The notes under the pieces: generated by a model | Databases searched by the model: none | What the model was told of the DNA's origin: nothing | What the model saw: only the letters and a program-made list of their open reading frames with translations | Translations under genes and position numbers: made by a program | Source: Coenobita brevimanus | Taxonomy: Eukaryota > Arthropoda > Malacostraca > Decapoda > Coenobitidae | Assembly: GCA_032717465.1 (NCBI GenBank) | Contig: JAVRFU010000170.1 | Coordinates: 44,590-108,589, forward strand | Length of the DNA: 64,000 nucleotides | Direction: 5' to 3' | In this document: positions 41,450 to 53,843 of the stretch, one piece after another | Layout: the number at the start of each line of letters is the position of its first letter | Position numbering within the stretch: position 1 is the stretch's first letter

Positions 41450-44400
41450 AAAATTAATGAACATATACAAGTGGGGTGCTAAGAATCTCACGGTTGCCTC
41501 AATTACAATCTAATTCCTTTGTTAATGCAAAAAATACAATTAAAATTGGTAACTGGAATGTGAGAACGCTAAATCATGACGGTAAAATCGATGAGTTAGT
41601 GAAGGTTTTTCAAAATTACGGACTTGATATTTGTGCTCTGACAGAAACTAGATTAGTTGGAGTCGATAAGTTGGATTTGGAGGATGGTATACGTTTATTG
41701 ATATCTGGCTGACAGGACGGAATGCATTATCAGGGAGTAGGATTGTTGCTGGGTTGTAAGGCAAATAAGGCTTTATGTGAGTGGGATCCTATAGATGAGC
41801 GATTGTTATACGCACAGTTTAAATCAAATCATGGCAACATCAGTCTGTTTGTGTGTTATGCACCTACTAATGATGCACTCGATGAAAGGAAAGACACATT
41901 TTATGAAAAGTTGCAAGAAGGAGTAGGAAGGGTACCTAGACATGATGTTTTGATCTGCGTTGGAGACTTTAATGCAGTAATGGACTGTTCAAATGAGGGA
42001 TTTGAGGCATGTATGGGTAAGATGGGAGTTGGTAGTAGGATGAGTGAAAACGGAGTGAGGTTTGGAAGCTTCTGTCTAGCAAATGACTTAGTCATCGGGG
42101 GCACACTCTTTCAGCATTGCAATATACACAAGATAACTTGGGTGTCGCCGTGTGGAAAATATAAAAATCAGATTGATCACATCGCTATCAGTAGGAGGCA
42201 TAGAAGTTCTCTGCTAGATGTTCATGTTAAACGGGGAGCGGATATTGGTAGTGACCATCAACTCAGCATTGCAAAAATAAGGTTTAAACTTAAAAATCAG
42301 AAGAAGGAAAAATCTGGTGTTGGTAGATACGATATTGTTAAGCTTAGAAGGGAAGGAGAAGAAAAGGAGGAATTCAGATTAGAATGCAGAAATAGGTTTT
42401 TGGTGTTGGAAACGTTGGAAGAGGGGGAAAAAAGTGTAGATGAGATGTGGGAGGATGTGAACAAAGTTTTGCATGAGACTGCTGAATGTACGATTGGAAG
42501 GAGACATAGATTCAGGAGAAAGAAATGGATATCAGAGGAAACGTGGGATATGATAAAAAAGAGAGGTGAGGCTAAATTGAGGAGTGAGATGCAATGCGTT
42601 GATGAACGAGAGATTGAATTAGCAAGAGCTGCGTACTGGAGTTTGAATTCAGAAGTAAGAAGGTTAGCTAGGAGAGATAAAAGAAGATGTGTGGATGAAA
42701 AGGTTGCAGAGACTGAAATCTTAATAAACAAAAATGATGGACAGAGTCAAAGAATAGCATATGAATTGATTAGAGAACTGAGTGGTAATGCAGGTAAACG
42801 CAAGGAAATACCAGTTAGAGACAGGGAAGGAAATTTATTGACCAAAGATGGAGATATTAAAAATAGATGGAAAGAGCATTTTGAGACAGTTCTTAATAGA
42901 CCAATACCACCAGAAGAGGATATACCATCTGCTCAGGAAGATTTAAATATAGAAACAGGAGAGTTGAGGCTTGCAGAAGTGGAGAAAGCAGTAAAACAGT
43001 TAAAGAATAATAAGGCACCAGGGGAGGATGGTTTATTTCCGGAAATGTTTAAAGTGGAGGGGGATAGATTAATAATGATCTTGACCAAGCTATTCAATAA
43101 GATATGGGTGACGGGGTTACTACCATCAGTTTGGAAGAATGGTGTAATTGTTAAAGTTCTGAAGAAGGGAGACCTGAGTGAATGTGGTAATTGGAGGGGA
43201 ATCTCTTTGTCACCGATAGCTTTGAAAGTTTTCAGTAGAGTGTTGTTAAATAGGTTGGAGCCGGTGGTTGAGGGTATTCTGAGGGATGAACAGGCTGGTT
43301 TTAGAAAGGGACGTGGTTGCAATGATCAGATCTTTATAGTTAGGCATTTGATGCAGCAAGTTAATGAAATGAGAGTACCGTTAAGTCTTTGTTTTGTTGA
43401 TTTTGAAAAGGCTTTTGATAGTGTTTCGAGAGAGACTATGGGGAAGATCATGAGACATTATGGAATACCAGAGGAGTTTGTGAGGGTCATTATGAACATG
43501 CATGAGGACAAATTTTGTAAAGTGATGGTTGATGGTTGTCTGAGTGATTCGTTTGAAGTCAAGTCCGGAGTAATTCAAGGTGGTGTTCTATCGCCTTTAC
43601 TATTTATATTGGTCATTGATTACATTATGAAATGCGTTGGAACAGAAACCGGTGCAGGTATACTTTGGGGAGAGAACAGGAAACTTTTGGATTTAGATTA
43701 TGCAGATGATATAGTTTTGATTTGTGATGGGCCAGAAGAGATGCAGAGAGTGTTGGACTGTTTGGTGAGTGAAGGTCGCAAGGTGGGTTTGGTTATTAAT
43801 TGTGGAAAAACTGAAATAATCAATATGAATATGGAAAATGCGCAGGAATGTGTAATTGGAGGTATGGTTGTAAAGCAAGTTGATAGGTTTAAATATTTAG
43901 GTACTTATTTAGCCAAGGATGGTTCTTTGAACTTTGAATTCGGGGAAAGGTTAAAGAAGGCTAATCAGGCAATGGGAATGCTTAAAAATATTTGGAATAA
44001 TAACAATTTTTCTGTGCATACAAAAATCAAACTTTATAAGGTAATGGTTAGGAGTATCTTAATTTATGGACACGAGTCTTGGTACAGCACAGTGACTATG
44101 GAAAATAAATTCTTGGTGTTTGAAAACAAAGCACTTGGAAGAATATTAGGAGTTAAGTGGTGGGAAAGGATACCAAATAGTAGAATTAGAGAAATAACGG
44201 GAGTGCAGCCGGTCGATGAATATGTTAGGTTCTCACGATGGAAGTGGCTAGGACATGTGTATAGGAGACAGGGAATAGTACGAGGTACACCAGGGTGGGT
44301 GGCACTTGGTAGGAGAGGTAGAGGAAGGCCAAAAGAGACGTGGGTGAGGACAATGAGACGGGAAGCTGGAGATGAGTGTTGGGGAGATCTTGAGGAGTTA

Positions 44401-44485
44401 GCACAAGATAGGATGTGGTGGTGTGAGTTCATCGAGGCCCTATGCATCCCCGAGGAGTGCCACAGGAAATGATTGATTGATTACT
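41450..44485 (+). mobile_element. LINE I copy 2, nearly full length
   Basis: Contains endonuclease and reverse transcriptase in one frame and ends in (TGAT)n at 44471-44483, the same 3' tail as copy 1. The 5' edge lies between the (AT)n run and 41476; its exact position and the target duplication could not be identified. Confidence 0.9.
41476..44472 (+). pseudogene. LINE I endonuclease-reverse transcriptase (RTE-type), one stop from open
   Basis: The frame opens at the ATG at 41476 and reads to the TGA at 44470, interrupted only by TGA at 41710-41712; after that 916 codons are open from the ATG at 41722. The APE-type endonuclease has KIGNWNVRTL and TETRLVGVDK before the stop, then CYAPTND, GDFNAVMD (residues 81-88 counted from 41722), ITWVSPCGKYKNQIDHIAI, and SDHQLS (177-182). 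The RT has NKAPGEDGLFPEM, SECGNWRGI, AGFRKGRGCNDQIFIVRHL, FVDFEKAFDS (558-567), GVIQGGVLSP (616-625) and LDYADDIVLIC (active site 660-663). The tail has GKTEIINMNM, FKYLGTYLAKDGS, YGHESWYSTV, SRWKWLGHVYRR and GRRGRGRPKETWVRTM. A protein of about 999 residues is normal for RTE elements. The stop codon is the first unit of the (TGAT)n tail. No ORF1. Confidence 0.94.
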
Positions 44486-45119
44486 ACAGACTTCGCAAAT
44501 TCTTACTGCCATGTAATTAAACCTTACTGTTCCCAGGTTATATTGTTCTTGCTGCTAACCAGATACTTTTGTTAATCAGGGTTTGGAAGGAAGGGACTAA
44601 TGTGTACTATTTGTTCAGGTGTGTTAATTGACCCAGCTGTGGAAACTGCCAACAGAGATGGAGAAAGGGGAGAAGAAAGCCACAGCCAGCTGCCAAATTA
44701 ATACCAACCAGCTGCCCAATCACGGTAATACCAACCATCTGCCTCCACTCTCAGGTAAGCATCCCATTGTGACTTTTTTGAATTTTGCCAAAGGGACCTG
44801 TAGTATTGGGCCTTCTGCTCTTGTCATAATATACTTGCTACCACCAGACTCCTTCATTTATATTAGGAGACGGCCATCATTGTGAAGGAATCTATCTACT
44901 ACCCAGTTTACCACTATCTATCTGTTTAAACTGCCATCTGTCCTTATTCAGTGCTGAGTTGTAACAAAAGATTAACACAGGAGCTGTCGGAATTTCTTGT
45001 TCTGCTGGGAATACAGTAGGGAAGTACTTGAGGGACTATAACCAAGGAATTGAGCCAGACAGATGATGTAAAATGGATTTGTTCATCTTAGGTCTTGTGT
45101 ACTAGTAGTAGTTCAACCC
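44486..45119. other. No gene recognised
   Basis: Mixed sequence without a domain-bearing frame. Confidence 0.4.
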
Positions 45120-45240
45120 CAGGCACAGCAGAACATTATCCCAGTGGACTGCAGGCTGAGTTACCCTTCTGTAGTCCATAATTCTCCTCTTGTGGGATAG
45201 GTGTGGCATTGAGAAGTGTAAATGTAGTCAGGCAGCCCTC
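45120..45240 (+). repeat. Dispersed repeat L
   Basis: CAGTGGACTGCAGGCTGAGT, CTTCTGTAGTCC, TTCTCCTCTTGTGGGATAGG and AATGTAGTCAGG match the L copies near 33 kb. Confidence 0.5.
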
Positions 45241-45429
45241 CCCCCCCATCCAGCACCAATACACTAGGGGTTAATTAAGATCCATATTGAACTCCTCCAC
45301 AGACAAAAGGATTAAGTTTGAACACACTTGAGATTATCTCCTAAAACCTTGCCTTATTTTCAGGGTCCGTCTGTGTTACTCAGGCTGCTGTTCCTGCGAT
45401 TGCTGAGTTGGTGCTGCTGTGCTGGCGTT

Positions 45430-45490
45430 GATCCTGGTGGTGCTGCCTGCTGGAGTTGATCCTGGTGGTGCTGCCTGCTGGAGCTGGCGG
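45430..45490. repeat. 28-bp x 2 tandem repeat
   Basis: Two copies of a GTTGATCCTGGTGGTGCTGC-containing 28-bp unit, in a CTG-rich stretch. Confidence 0.75.
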
Positions 45491-45527
45491 TGCTGGCTCA
45501 ATTTTTCTCATCATGCAGTGGCTAACC

Positions 45528-45680
45528 CAAGGGTGGTTGGGGTTTATCGTTAATGTAATGCCACTCGGGGATGAGTGTGGCTGGACACTCTCATCTTGAA
45601 TGTCAGGACCAACTTGCCCAGCCCTGGGCTCCTTCGCTGCTCATAGAATGATACAAGATTGTGTGGTGAATGTTGAAAAA
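45528..45680 (+). mobile_element. SINE A 3' part
   Basis: GGTGGTTGGGGTTTATCGTT, AATGTAATGCCACTCGGGGA and CTCATCTTGAATGTCAGGAC match SINE A; the tRNA-like head is missing. Confidence 0.65.
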
Positions 45681-46057
45681 TACTCAGTGGCCTCAAAACT
45701 CTGGAAATACCTGTGATAGATATAGAGGTTCCCAGTGCCGTTGATCCTGAAAACCTTTCTACATCTCAGTTCCTTCTACTACAACTACAGCTACAACCAC
45801 CTGTCTGAAATGTGAGTTAGAAAATTTCTGGATGGTCCACCTTGACTTGGCAGAGAGTTTTGTCCTTGGCAGCCTAATTTCATCAGCCAGAAGCAGAGTG
45901 AGACAAGGCTAGCAATCCTTTCCAGATCACTTTTAAGCCAAGTTGAGATGGACAGAGTATAACAGTTGCTCCCCTACTTACGATATTTTAATAGAGAACT
46001 CCTGACCTCATCGTTGGGTGGGAAGAGGAGTCAGGAATGATGATTTTAATTATGATA
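45681..46057. other. No gene; GGTGGGAA-type repeat end near 46010
   Basis: CTGACCTCATCGTTGGGTGG then GAAGAGGAGTCAGGAATGAT resembles the ends near 33965 and 53520. Confidence 0.35.
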
Positions 46058-46298
46058 GCAGTGCTGGGCTACATAACTAGATCATTCCACCACTAGGGTA
46101 TACAAGACCAGTTAACTTAGTCTAGGTACTGATTTTACTTGCCTATTGATGACGACGACGATGATTGATGATAGAATAGTTAGTGCTAGGCTCCATAACT
46201 AGATCATTCCACCACTAGGATATAGAAGGCCAGTTAACTTAGTCTAGGTGCTGATTTTACTGGCCAATCAACGACGACGATGATTGATGATAAGCTAG
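46058..46298. repeat. ~121-bp x 2 tandem duplication
   Basis: Two adjacent copies (TACATAACTAGATCATTCCA.. at about 46071 and CCATAACTAGATCATTCCAC at about 46193) with a few substitutions, each ending in a (GAC/GAT) triplet run. Confidence 0.88.
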
Positions 46299-46527
46299 GA
46301 TGATGCAGTGCCAGGAGTCAATCCCTGGCACTATCAGGCTGGCAACCACACAGCCGAATGAAATCTCAAGCCGGTAAGTGTTTAATCTCAACAGCAATTC
46401 TTCTTAGCTCTTGTTCGTAAGTGGGAGAGCAACTGTCTTTATTCCAACTAACACCAGATGGTTTTATTCAATTGAGAGTGATGCATTAGGGGTCTAAGGA
46501 TAATAATGAGCTTTATTTTTAACATTT

Positions 46528-46615
46528 TCATCTTAAATGTCAGGACCAACTTGCCTAGCCCCAGGTTCCTACGCTCCTCTGTGGGGCGACGTGGGATTGG
46601 ATGATTGCTGATTGG
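46528..46615 (+). mobile_element. SINE A 3' end
   Basis: CATCTTAAATGTCAGGACCA, CTTGCCTAGCCCCAGG and GTGGGATTGGATGATTG are the SINE A terminus. Confidence 0.65.
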
Positions 46616-47430
46616 ATGGATTTTTAACTTATTTATATTCGTCTATGCTCAATTATCATACTTCTTGCACCGTAACGTGGCCTGGGATTTGTCCATTCAG
46701 CTGCTTTTTTCATATATCTCTGTGGTAGAATAACACAGTACTACATGTCTACATCCATCCCACTGCACTTCTTCATGACTAGCATTCTGCTTGATAAGCT
46801 ATTGCTAAGATGCTTATTTTATGCCTGGGTAGAGTAACAAGAGTACAGTAAGTAAATTCCCCAGGTTTACCAGTAGCAGATAGTTTTGAAACCTTTCCCC
46901 TGCACTTCATGATTAGCATGTCTCCTTGCTAAGGTGTTGCCTCAGCTCAGCAATATTTCAAGCTGATAGATAAAGTACACAGATAGGTAAACACTACACA
47001 GATACACATAGATAGTAGATATATTGCAGTAAGTGTTAGCTAGATAGATACCCGGTATACTGCAAGAATTTTGTGATGGAAAGGTTCCTCATGTTATTTT
47101 TGATGGCTTTGACTACTAGTAGTGTTTCTCTCAATTGAACAGTGTCTGGTGTTAGTTCAGTCAAAGTGGCTTGTCTTCTTTGTGGCTGGGGTGATTTCCT
47201 AACGTGATTTCTTAGCAAGCCTCCTGAGCCACCTAAAAGACACCCAAGTGAAATATGCATATGATTATTGCTTGATTATTATGTTGATGTTTGTATTGTA
47301 ATTGATGCACAGTGGACAGGTTTTACAGATGTTTCATGGCCAGTGATACTTGTGTATATTGTCGCTATGTTGTCCGTTTAAATCACCCACACCAATCAAC
47401 CCTGCAGTTCTGGCGTTACTCATTGTTTCC
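46616..47430. other. No gene; left flank of the satellite array
   Basis: Contains scattered GATA repeats (46970-47045) and a CTTCTTCATGACTAGCAT-type repeat at about 46772 also seen near 54790. Unique sequence borders the array at 47430. Confidence 0.4.
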
Positions 47431-50400
47431 GAACCTCGGCCCGTCGATTCCCCTGCGTGGAAGTTGGAACGCTAAGTATCGGTATGCTTTTAAAAAAAAT
47501 TAGCACCAAGTCAGACTGAGGAGATTAAAGTTTTGCGCTGGCAGTAAATGAACGAAAAGTCTGCTTCGTAAAAATAAGCTTTAAAAGTTTTGTGCCGAAT
47601 TAGTTGCCATAATACTGTCGTGTAGCGTGGCCCCAAGTCCCTTTGCTACTAGTGGGGTTTTGGGGGATTGGGGATGCCTGGGGGGTTGGGTCATGCACTC
47701 AGGCCTTGCTTGCAATAACCACGTTGTGGCCGTACAGTAAGAGGGCGGAATGCTCTATGAGGGGGTTGTGTTTGATGGCCGGCTTTTTTTATTTGTTTTT
47801 TACGGCCTAGGCAATGCCTCAAGGATTGGGCATACGTTCTTAAGTGGATATTGCAAGCCAGACGTTGCACACTTTGTTCACATCTATCAGATGCTGGACC
47901 TCACATTCACAGCCACCCAGTCATTCACCAATTTTTTGTTTCCCCATTTTGTGAAGAGACCTGGGACTAGCTACTGACTGATTTAATACCGGATATTGCC
48001 ACATCCAGCTGGAGCGCCGTAACTCCTTACACCACCACGTGACTGTCTAGTTGTATGCTCGTCGTTTACGAACCTCGGCCCGTCGATTCCCCCGTGTCGA
48101 AGTTGGAACGCTAAGTACCGGTACGCTTGTAGAAATTATAAGCGCCAAGTCAGACTGAGGAGATTAAAGTTTTACGCCGGCAGTAAATGAAGAAAAAGTC
48201 TGCATCGTAAAGACAAGCTTAAAAAATTGTGCGCCGAATTAGTTGCCATAATACTGTCGTGTAGCGTGGCCCCAAGTCCCTTTGCTACTATTGGGGATTT
48301 GGGGGATTGGGGATGCCTGGGGGTTGGGTCACTACTTTTACAGCACACACAACCCACCATTGTGTGCCATGACATATATTCGTTTTGACGTGGGTAATGA
48401 GGGCTGTCGGACAGTGAGAAGGAGTCCATCATTGCGTATGTTGAAAGGATAAGTGGCACACAGGTGGATGCTTCTCTAGGTAAAACATGCGCTCAGGCCT
48501 TGCTTGCAATAATCACGTTGTGGCCGTGCAGTAAGGGGGCGGAATGCTCTATGAGGGGGTTGTGTTTGATGGCCGGCTTTTTTTATTTGTTTTTTACGGC
48601 CTAGGCAATGCCTCAAGGATTGGGCATACGTTCTTAAGTGGATATTGCAAGCCAGACTTTGCACACTTTGTTCACATCTATCAGATGCTGGACCTCACAT
48701 TCACAGCCACCCAGTCATTCACCAATTTTTGTTTCCCCATTTTGTGAAGAGACCTGGGACTAGCTACTGACTGATTTAATACCGGATATTGCCACATCCA
48801 GCTGGAGCGCCGTAACTCCTTACACCACCACGTGACTGTCTAGTTGTATGCTCGTCGTTTACGAACCTCGGCCCGTCGATTCCCCCGTGTCTAAGTTGGA
48901 ACGCTAAGTACCGGTACGCTTGAAAAGATTATAAGCGCCAAGTCAGACTGAGGAGATTAAAGTTTTACGCCGGCAGTAAATGAAGAAAAAGTCTGCATCG
49001 TAAAGACAAGCTTAAAAAATTGTGCGCCGAATTAGTTGCCATAATACTGTCGTGTAGCGTGGCCCCAAGTCCCTTTGCTACTATTGGGGATTTGGGGGAT
49101 TGGGGATGCCTGGGGGTTGGGTCACTACTTTTACAGCACACACAACCCACCATTGTGTGCCATGACATATATTCGTTTTGACGTGGGTAATGAGGGCTGT
49201 CGGACAGTGAGAAGGAGTCCATCATTGCGTATGTTGAAAGGATAAGTGGCACACAGGTGGATGCTTCTCTAGGTAAAACATGCGCTCAGGCCTTGCTTGC
49301 AATAATCACGTTGTGGCCGTGCAGTAAGGGGGCGGAATGCTCTATGAGGGGGTTGTGTTTGATGGCCGGCTTTTTTATTTGTTTTTTACGGCCTAGGCAA
49401 TGCCTCAAGGATTGGGCATACGTTCTTAAGTGGATATTGCAAGCCAGACTTTGCACACTTTGTTCACATCTATCAGATGCTGGACCTCACATTCACAGCC
49501 ACCCAGTCATTCACCAATTGTTTGTTTCCCCATTTTGTGAAGAGACCTGGGACTAGCTACTGACTGATTTAATACCGGATATTGCCACATCCAGCTGGAG
49601 CGCCGTAACTCCTTACACCACCACGTGACTGTCTAGTTGTATGCTTGTCGTTTACGAACCTCGGCCCGTCGATTCCCCTGTGTCGAAGTTGGAACGCTAA
49701 GTACCGGTACGCTCGTAGAAATTATAAGCGCCAAGTCAGACTGAGGAGATTAAAGTTTTACGCCGGCAGTAAATGAAGAAAAAGTCTGCATCGTAAAGAC
49801 AAGCTTAAAAAATTGTGCGCCGAATTAGTTGCCATAATACTGTCGTGTAGCGTGGCCCCAAGTCCCTTTGCTACTATTGGGGATTTGGGGGATTGGGGAT
49901 GCCTGGGGGGTTGGGTCACTACTTTTACAGCACACACAACCCACCATTGTGTGCCATGACATATATTCGTTTTGACGTGGGTAATGAGGGCTGTCGGACA
50001 GTGAGAAGGAGTCCATCATTGCGTATGTTGAAAGGATAAGTGGCACACAGGTGGATGCTTCTCTAGGTAAAACATGCGCTCAGGCCTTGCTTGCAATAAT
50101 CACGTTGTGGCCGTGCAGTAAGGGGGCGGAATGCTCTATGAGGGGGTTGTGTTTGATGGCCGGCTTTTTTATTTGTTTTTTACGGCCTAGGCAATGCCTC
50201 AAGGATTGGGCATACGTTCTTAAGTGGATATTGCAAGCCAGACTTTGCACACTTTGTTCACATCTATCAGATGCTGGACCTCACATTCACAGCCACCCAG
50301 TCATTCACCAATTTTTTGTTTCCCCATTTTGTGAAGAGACCTGGGACTAGCTACTGACTGATTTAATACCGGATATTGCCACATCCAGCTGGAGCGCCGT

Positions 50401-52819
50401 AACTCCTTACACCACCACGTGACTGTCTAGTTGTATGCTCGTCGTTTACGAACCTCGGCCCGTCGATTCCCCCGTGTCGAAGTTGGAACGCTAAGTACCG
50501 GTACGCTTGAAAAGATTATAAGCGCCAAGTCAGACTGAGGAGATTAAAGTTTTACGCCGGCAGTAAATGAAGAAAAAGTCTGCATCGTAAAGACAAGCTT
50601 AAAAAATTGTGCGCCGAATTAGTTGCCATAATACTGTCGTGTAGCGTGGCCCCAAGTCCCTTTGCTACTATTGGGGATTTGGGGGATTGGGGATGCCTGG
50701 GGGGTTGGGTCACTACTTTTACAGCACACACAACCCACCATTGTGTGCCATGACATATATTCGTTTTGACGTGGGTAATGAGGGCTGTCGGACAGTGAGA
50801 AGGAGTCCATCATTGCGTATGTTGAAAGGATAAGTGGCACACAGGTGGATGCTTCTCTAGGTAAAACATGCGCTCAGGCCTTGCTTGCAATAATCACGTT
50901 GTGGCCGTGCAGTAAGGGGGCGGAATGCTCTATGAGGGGGTTGTGTTTGATGGCCGGCTTTTTTATTTGTTTTTTACGGCCTAGGCAATGCCTCAAGGAT
51001 TGGGCATACGTTCTTAAGTGGATATTGCAAGCCAGACTTTGCACACTTTGTTCACATCTATCAGATGCTGGACCTCACATTCACAGCCACCCAGTCATTC
51101 ACCAATTTTTTGTTTCCCCATTTTGTGAAGAGACCTGGGACTAGCTACTGACTGATTTAATACCGGATATTGCCACATCCAGCTGGAGCGCCGTAACTCC
51201 TTACACCACCACGTGACTGTCTAGTTGTATGCTCGTCGTTTACGAACCTCGGCCCGTCGATTCCCCCGTGTCGAAGTTGGAACGCTAAGTACCGGTACGC
51301 TCGTAGAAATTATAAGCGCCAAGTCAGACTGAGGAGATTAAAGTTTTACGCCGGCAGTAAATGAAGAAAAAGTCTGCATCGTAAAGACAAGCTTAAAAAA
51401 TTGTGCGCCGAATTAGTTGCCATAATACTGTCGTGTAGCGTGGCCCCAAGTCCCTTTGCTACTATTGGGGATTTGGGGGATTGGGGATGCCTGGGGGGTT
51501 GGGTCACTACTTTTACAGCACACACAACCCACCATTGTGTGCCATGACATATATTCGTTTTGACGTGGGTAATGAGGGCTGTCGGACAGTGAGAAGGAGT
51601 CCATCATTGCGTATGTTGGAAAGATAAGTGGCACACAGGTGGATGATTCTATAGGTAAAACATGCGCTCAGGCCTTGCTTGCAATAATCACGTTGTGGCC
51701 GTGCAGTAAGGGGGCGGAATGCTCTATGAGGGGGTTGTGTTTGATGGCCGGCTTTTTTTATTTGTTTTTTACGGCCTAGGCAATGCCTCAAGGATTGGGC
51801 ATACGTTCTTAAGTGGATATTGCAAGCCAGACTTTGCACACTTTGTTCACATCTATCAGATGCTGGATCTCACATTCACAGCCACCCAGTCATTCACCAA
51901 TTTTTTGTTTCCCCATTTTGTGAAGAGACCTGGGACTAGCTACTGACTGATTTAATACCGGATATTGCCACATCCAGCTGGAGCGCCGTAACTCCTTACA
52001 CCACCACGTGACTGTCTAGTTGTATGCTCGTCGTTTACGAACCTCGGCCCGTCGATTCCCCTGTGTCGAAGTTGGAACGCTAAGTACCGGTACGCTTGAA
52101 AAGATTATAAGCGCCAAGTCAGACTGAGGAGATTAAAGTTTTACGCCGGCAGTAAATGAAGAAAAAGTCTGCATCGTAAAGACAAGCTTAAAAAATTGTG
52201 CGCCGAATTAGTTGCCATAATACTGTCGTGTAGCGTGGCCCCAAGTCCCTTTGCTACTATTGGGGATTTGGGGGATTGGGGATGCCTGGGGGTTGGGTCA
52301 CTACTTTTACAGCACACACAACCCACCATTGTGTGCCATGACATATATTCGTTTTGACGTGGGTAATGAGGGCTGTCGGACAGTGAGAAGGAGTCCATCA
52401 TTGCGTATGTTGAAAGGATAAGTGGCACACAGGTGGATGCTTCTCTAGGTAAAACATGCGCTCAGGCCTTGCTTGCAATAATCACGTTGTGGCCGTGCAG
52501 TAAGGGGGCGGAATGCTCTATGAGGGGGTTGTGTTTGATGGCCGGCTTTTTTTATTTGTTTTTTACGGCCTAGGCAATGCCTCAAGGATTGGGCATACGT
52601 TCTTAAGTGGATATTGCAAGCCAGACTTTGCACACTTTGTTCACATCTATCAGATGCTGGACCTCACATTCACAGCCACCCAGTCATTCACCAATTTTTT
52701 GTTTCCCCATTTTGTGAAGAGACCTGGGACTAGCTACTGACTGATTTAATACCGGATATTGCCACATCCAGCTGGAGCGCCGTAACTCCTTACACCACCA
52801 CGTGACTGTCTAGTTGTAT
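47431..52819. repeat. Macrosatellite: seven ~794-bp tandem units
   Basis: Unit starts (GAACCTCGGCCCGTCGATTC) are at 47431, 48070, 48863, 49656, 50450, 51244 and 52039. Units 2-6 are 793-795 bp; unit 1 is 639 bp because about 154 bp are deleted near 47690; unit 7 lacks only its last few bases. Identity between full units is very high, with single substitutions and homopolymer length changes. The period is not a multiple of three and each frame has stops, so it is not a repeated coding exon. No rRNA, tRNA or histone sequence is recognisable. Every unit carries a CACGTG. Confidence 0.97.
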
Positions 52820-52895
52820 ATTACCACCAAGTGTAGTAACGTATATCTTGGGTAGCCAGAAGCCACGTGGCTTGTCACTCATGATAGTCGCGAGA
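52820..52895 (-). mobile_element. Decayed SINE E head at the array edge
   Basis: ATTACCACCAAGTGTAGTAA and CACGTGGCTTGTCACTCATG resemble the SINE E head on the minus strand, directly after the last satellite unit. Confidence 0.45.
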
Positions 52896-53169
52896 TGTCC
52901 ACTTTGATTAATAATCGTATCAAACAACCAGTTTCTTTACCTGCTGCCATCAGCTCTGAAAGAAGACATCTTCGCCAGATTCGAGTAAAGCGACTAAGGT
53001 TATAGACAACTGGCCAGCCGTACACAACCATTGGCTATGAAATGTTTTGCATAAATCCTGTCCTGAGCATGAGCAAAGTATGTAGACACTTCTCTGCCAG
53101 CTGTAGGAATGGAAGGTGTTGTTTGAAATATTTTATGTGGTAAGGACTGCACATCAACGTTATTATTCT
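52896..53169. other. No feature recognised
   Basis: Unique-looking sequence without coding signal. Confidence 0.35.
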
Positions 53170-53580
53170 TTCCTAGTCCACCATTCTCCTGTATGGGGAT
53201 AGTAAAGGAACTGAAGGCTGTTATTTTATTCTGACATTAAATATCAGATCATTGCCATATGAAGGTGTCTGTTCCTGGCATCAGGAAAACAGGCAACAGA
53301 AGGAATGTTACCCTCTAGTCATTTGGGGAAGAGTGGTAAATATGAAATACAAGTTAGTGCTGGCAGAGTATTGTTGGCATACTTTTGCACATGCCTGTAC
53401 ATCACAAACAGATGCAGTTAAGTCCTGGTTATGTGCCACAGATGCTAAAAAATACAGGGTGGTTCATATATAACATGTCTGATCCCATGTGTTTTGTTGT
53501 TGCATTTTGAACCATACCTTACCCCATCCTTAGGTGGGAAGAAGAGGCTGGGATGATGAGGATGACGATTGCAGTGATAT
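53170..53580 (+). repeat. Dispersed repeat L-like element with (GAT)-rich end
   Basis: Opens with TAGTCCACCATTCTCCTGTA and closes with CTTACCCCATCCTTAGGTGG, GAAGAAGAGGCTGGGATGAT, GAGGATGACG. The middle is not shared with other copies. Confidence 0.4.
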
Positions 53581-53843
53581 TTTAATAATAATAGATGATG
53601 ATTATTATATTGATTTTGATGATTTGATGATTGATATGGTGGAGGCTCAGTCGGCTTTACCATCACTACCCTGCATCATTTTCTGTTTCCCATAACCCTT
53701 TCTTACTTGATAGTGATTCCTTGTTTGCAGCCATTGGTTGCATTTTTTTATCAAGTAATTTAATATCTCCTCTTGCATATTCTTCAGTAATTGCTTAAAG
53801 TTCACTCATTTTGGTAAGAAGAGATTTTTACCCTCCACTGACT
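53581..53843. other. AT-rich spacer
   Basis: GAT/TGATG-rich near 53600-53640; nothing else recognised. Confidence 0.35.

Noticed and set aside
47750..52740. 75-, 95- and 99-codon frames repeated in each satellite unit
   Set aside because: They recur only because the unit recurs; frames on both strands compete, lengths change with one-base indels between units, and no domain is present.
47431..52819. rDNA spacer, histone or snRNA gene cluster
   Set aside because: No 5S, 18S, 28S, snRNA or histone sequence could be recognised within or beside the units.
47431..52819. CRISPR-like array
   Set aside because: Units are ~794 bp, contiguous and without unique spacers; the window is eukaryotic.
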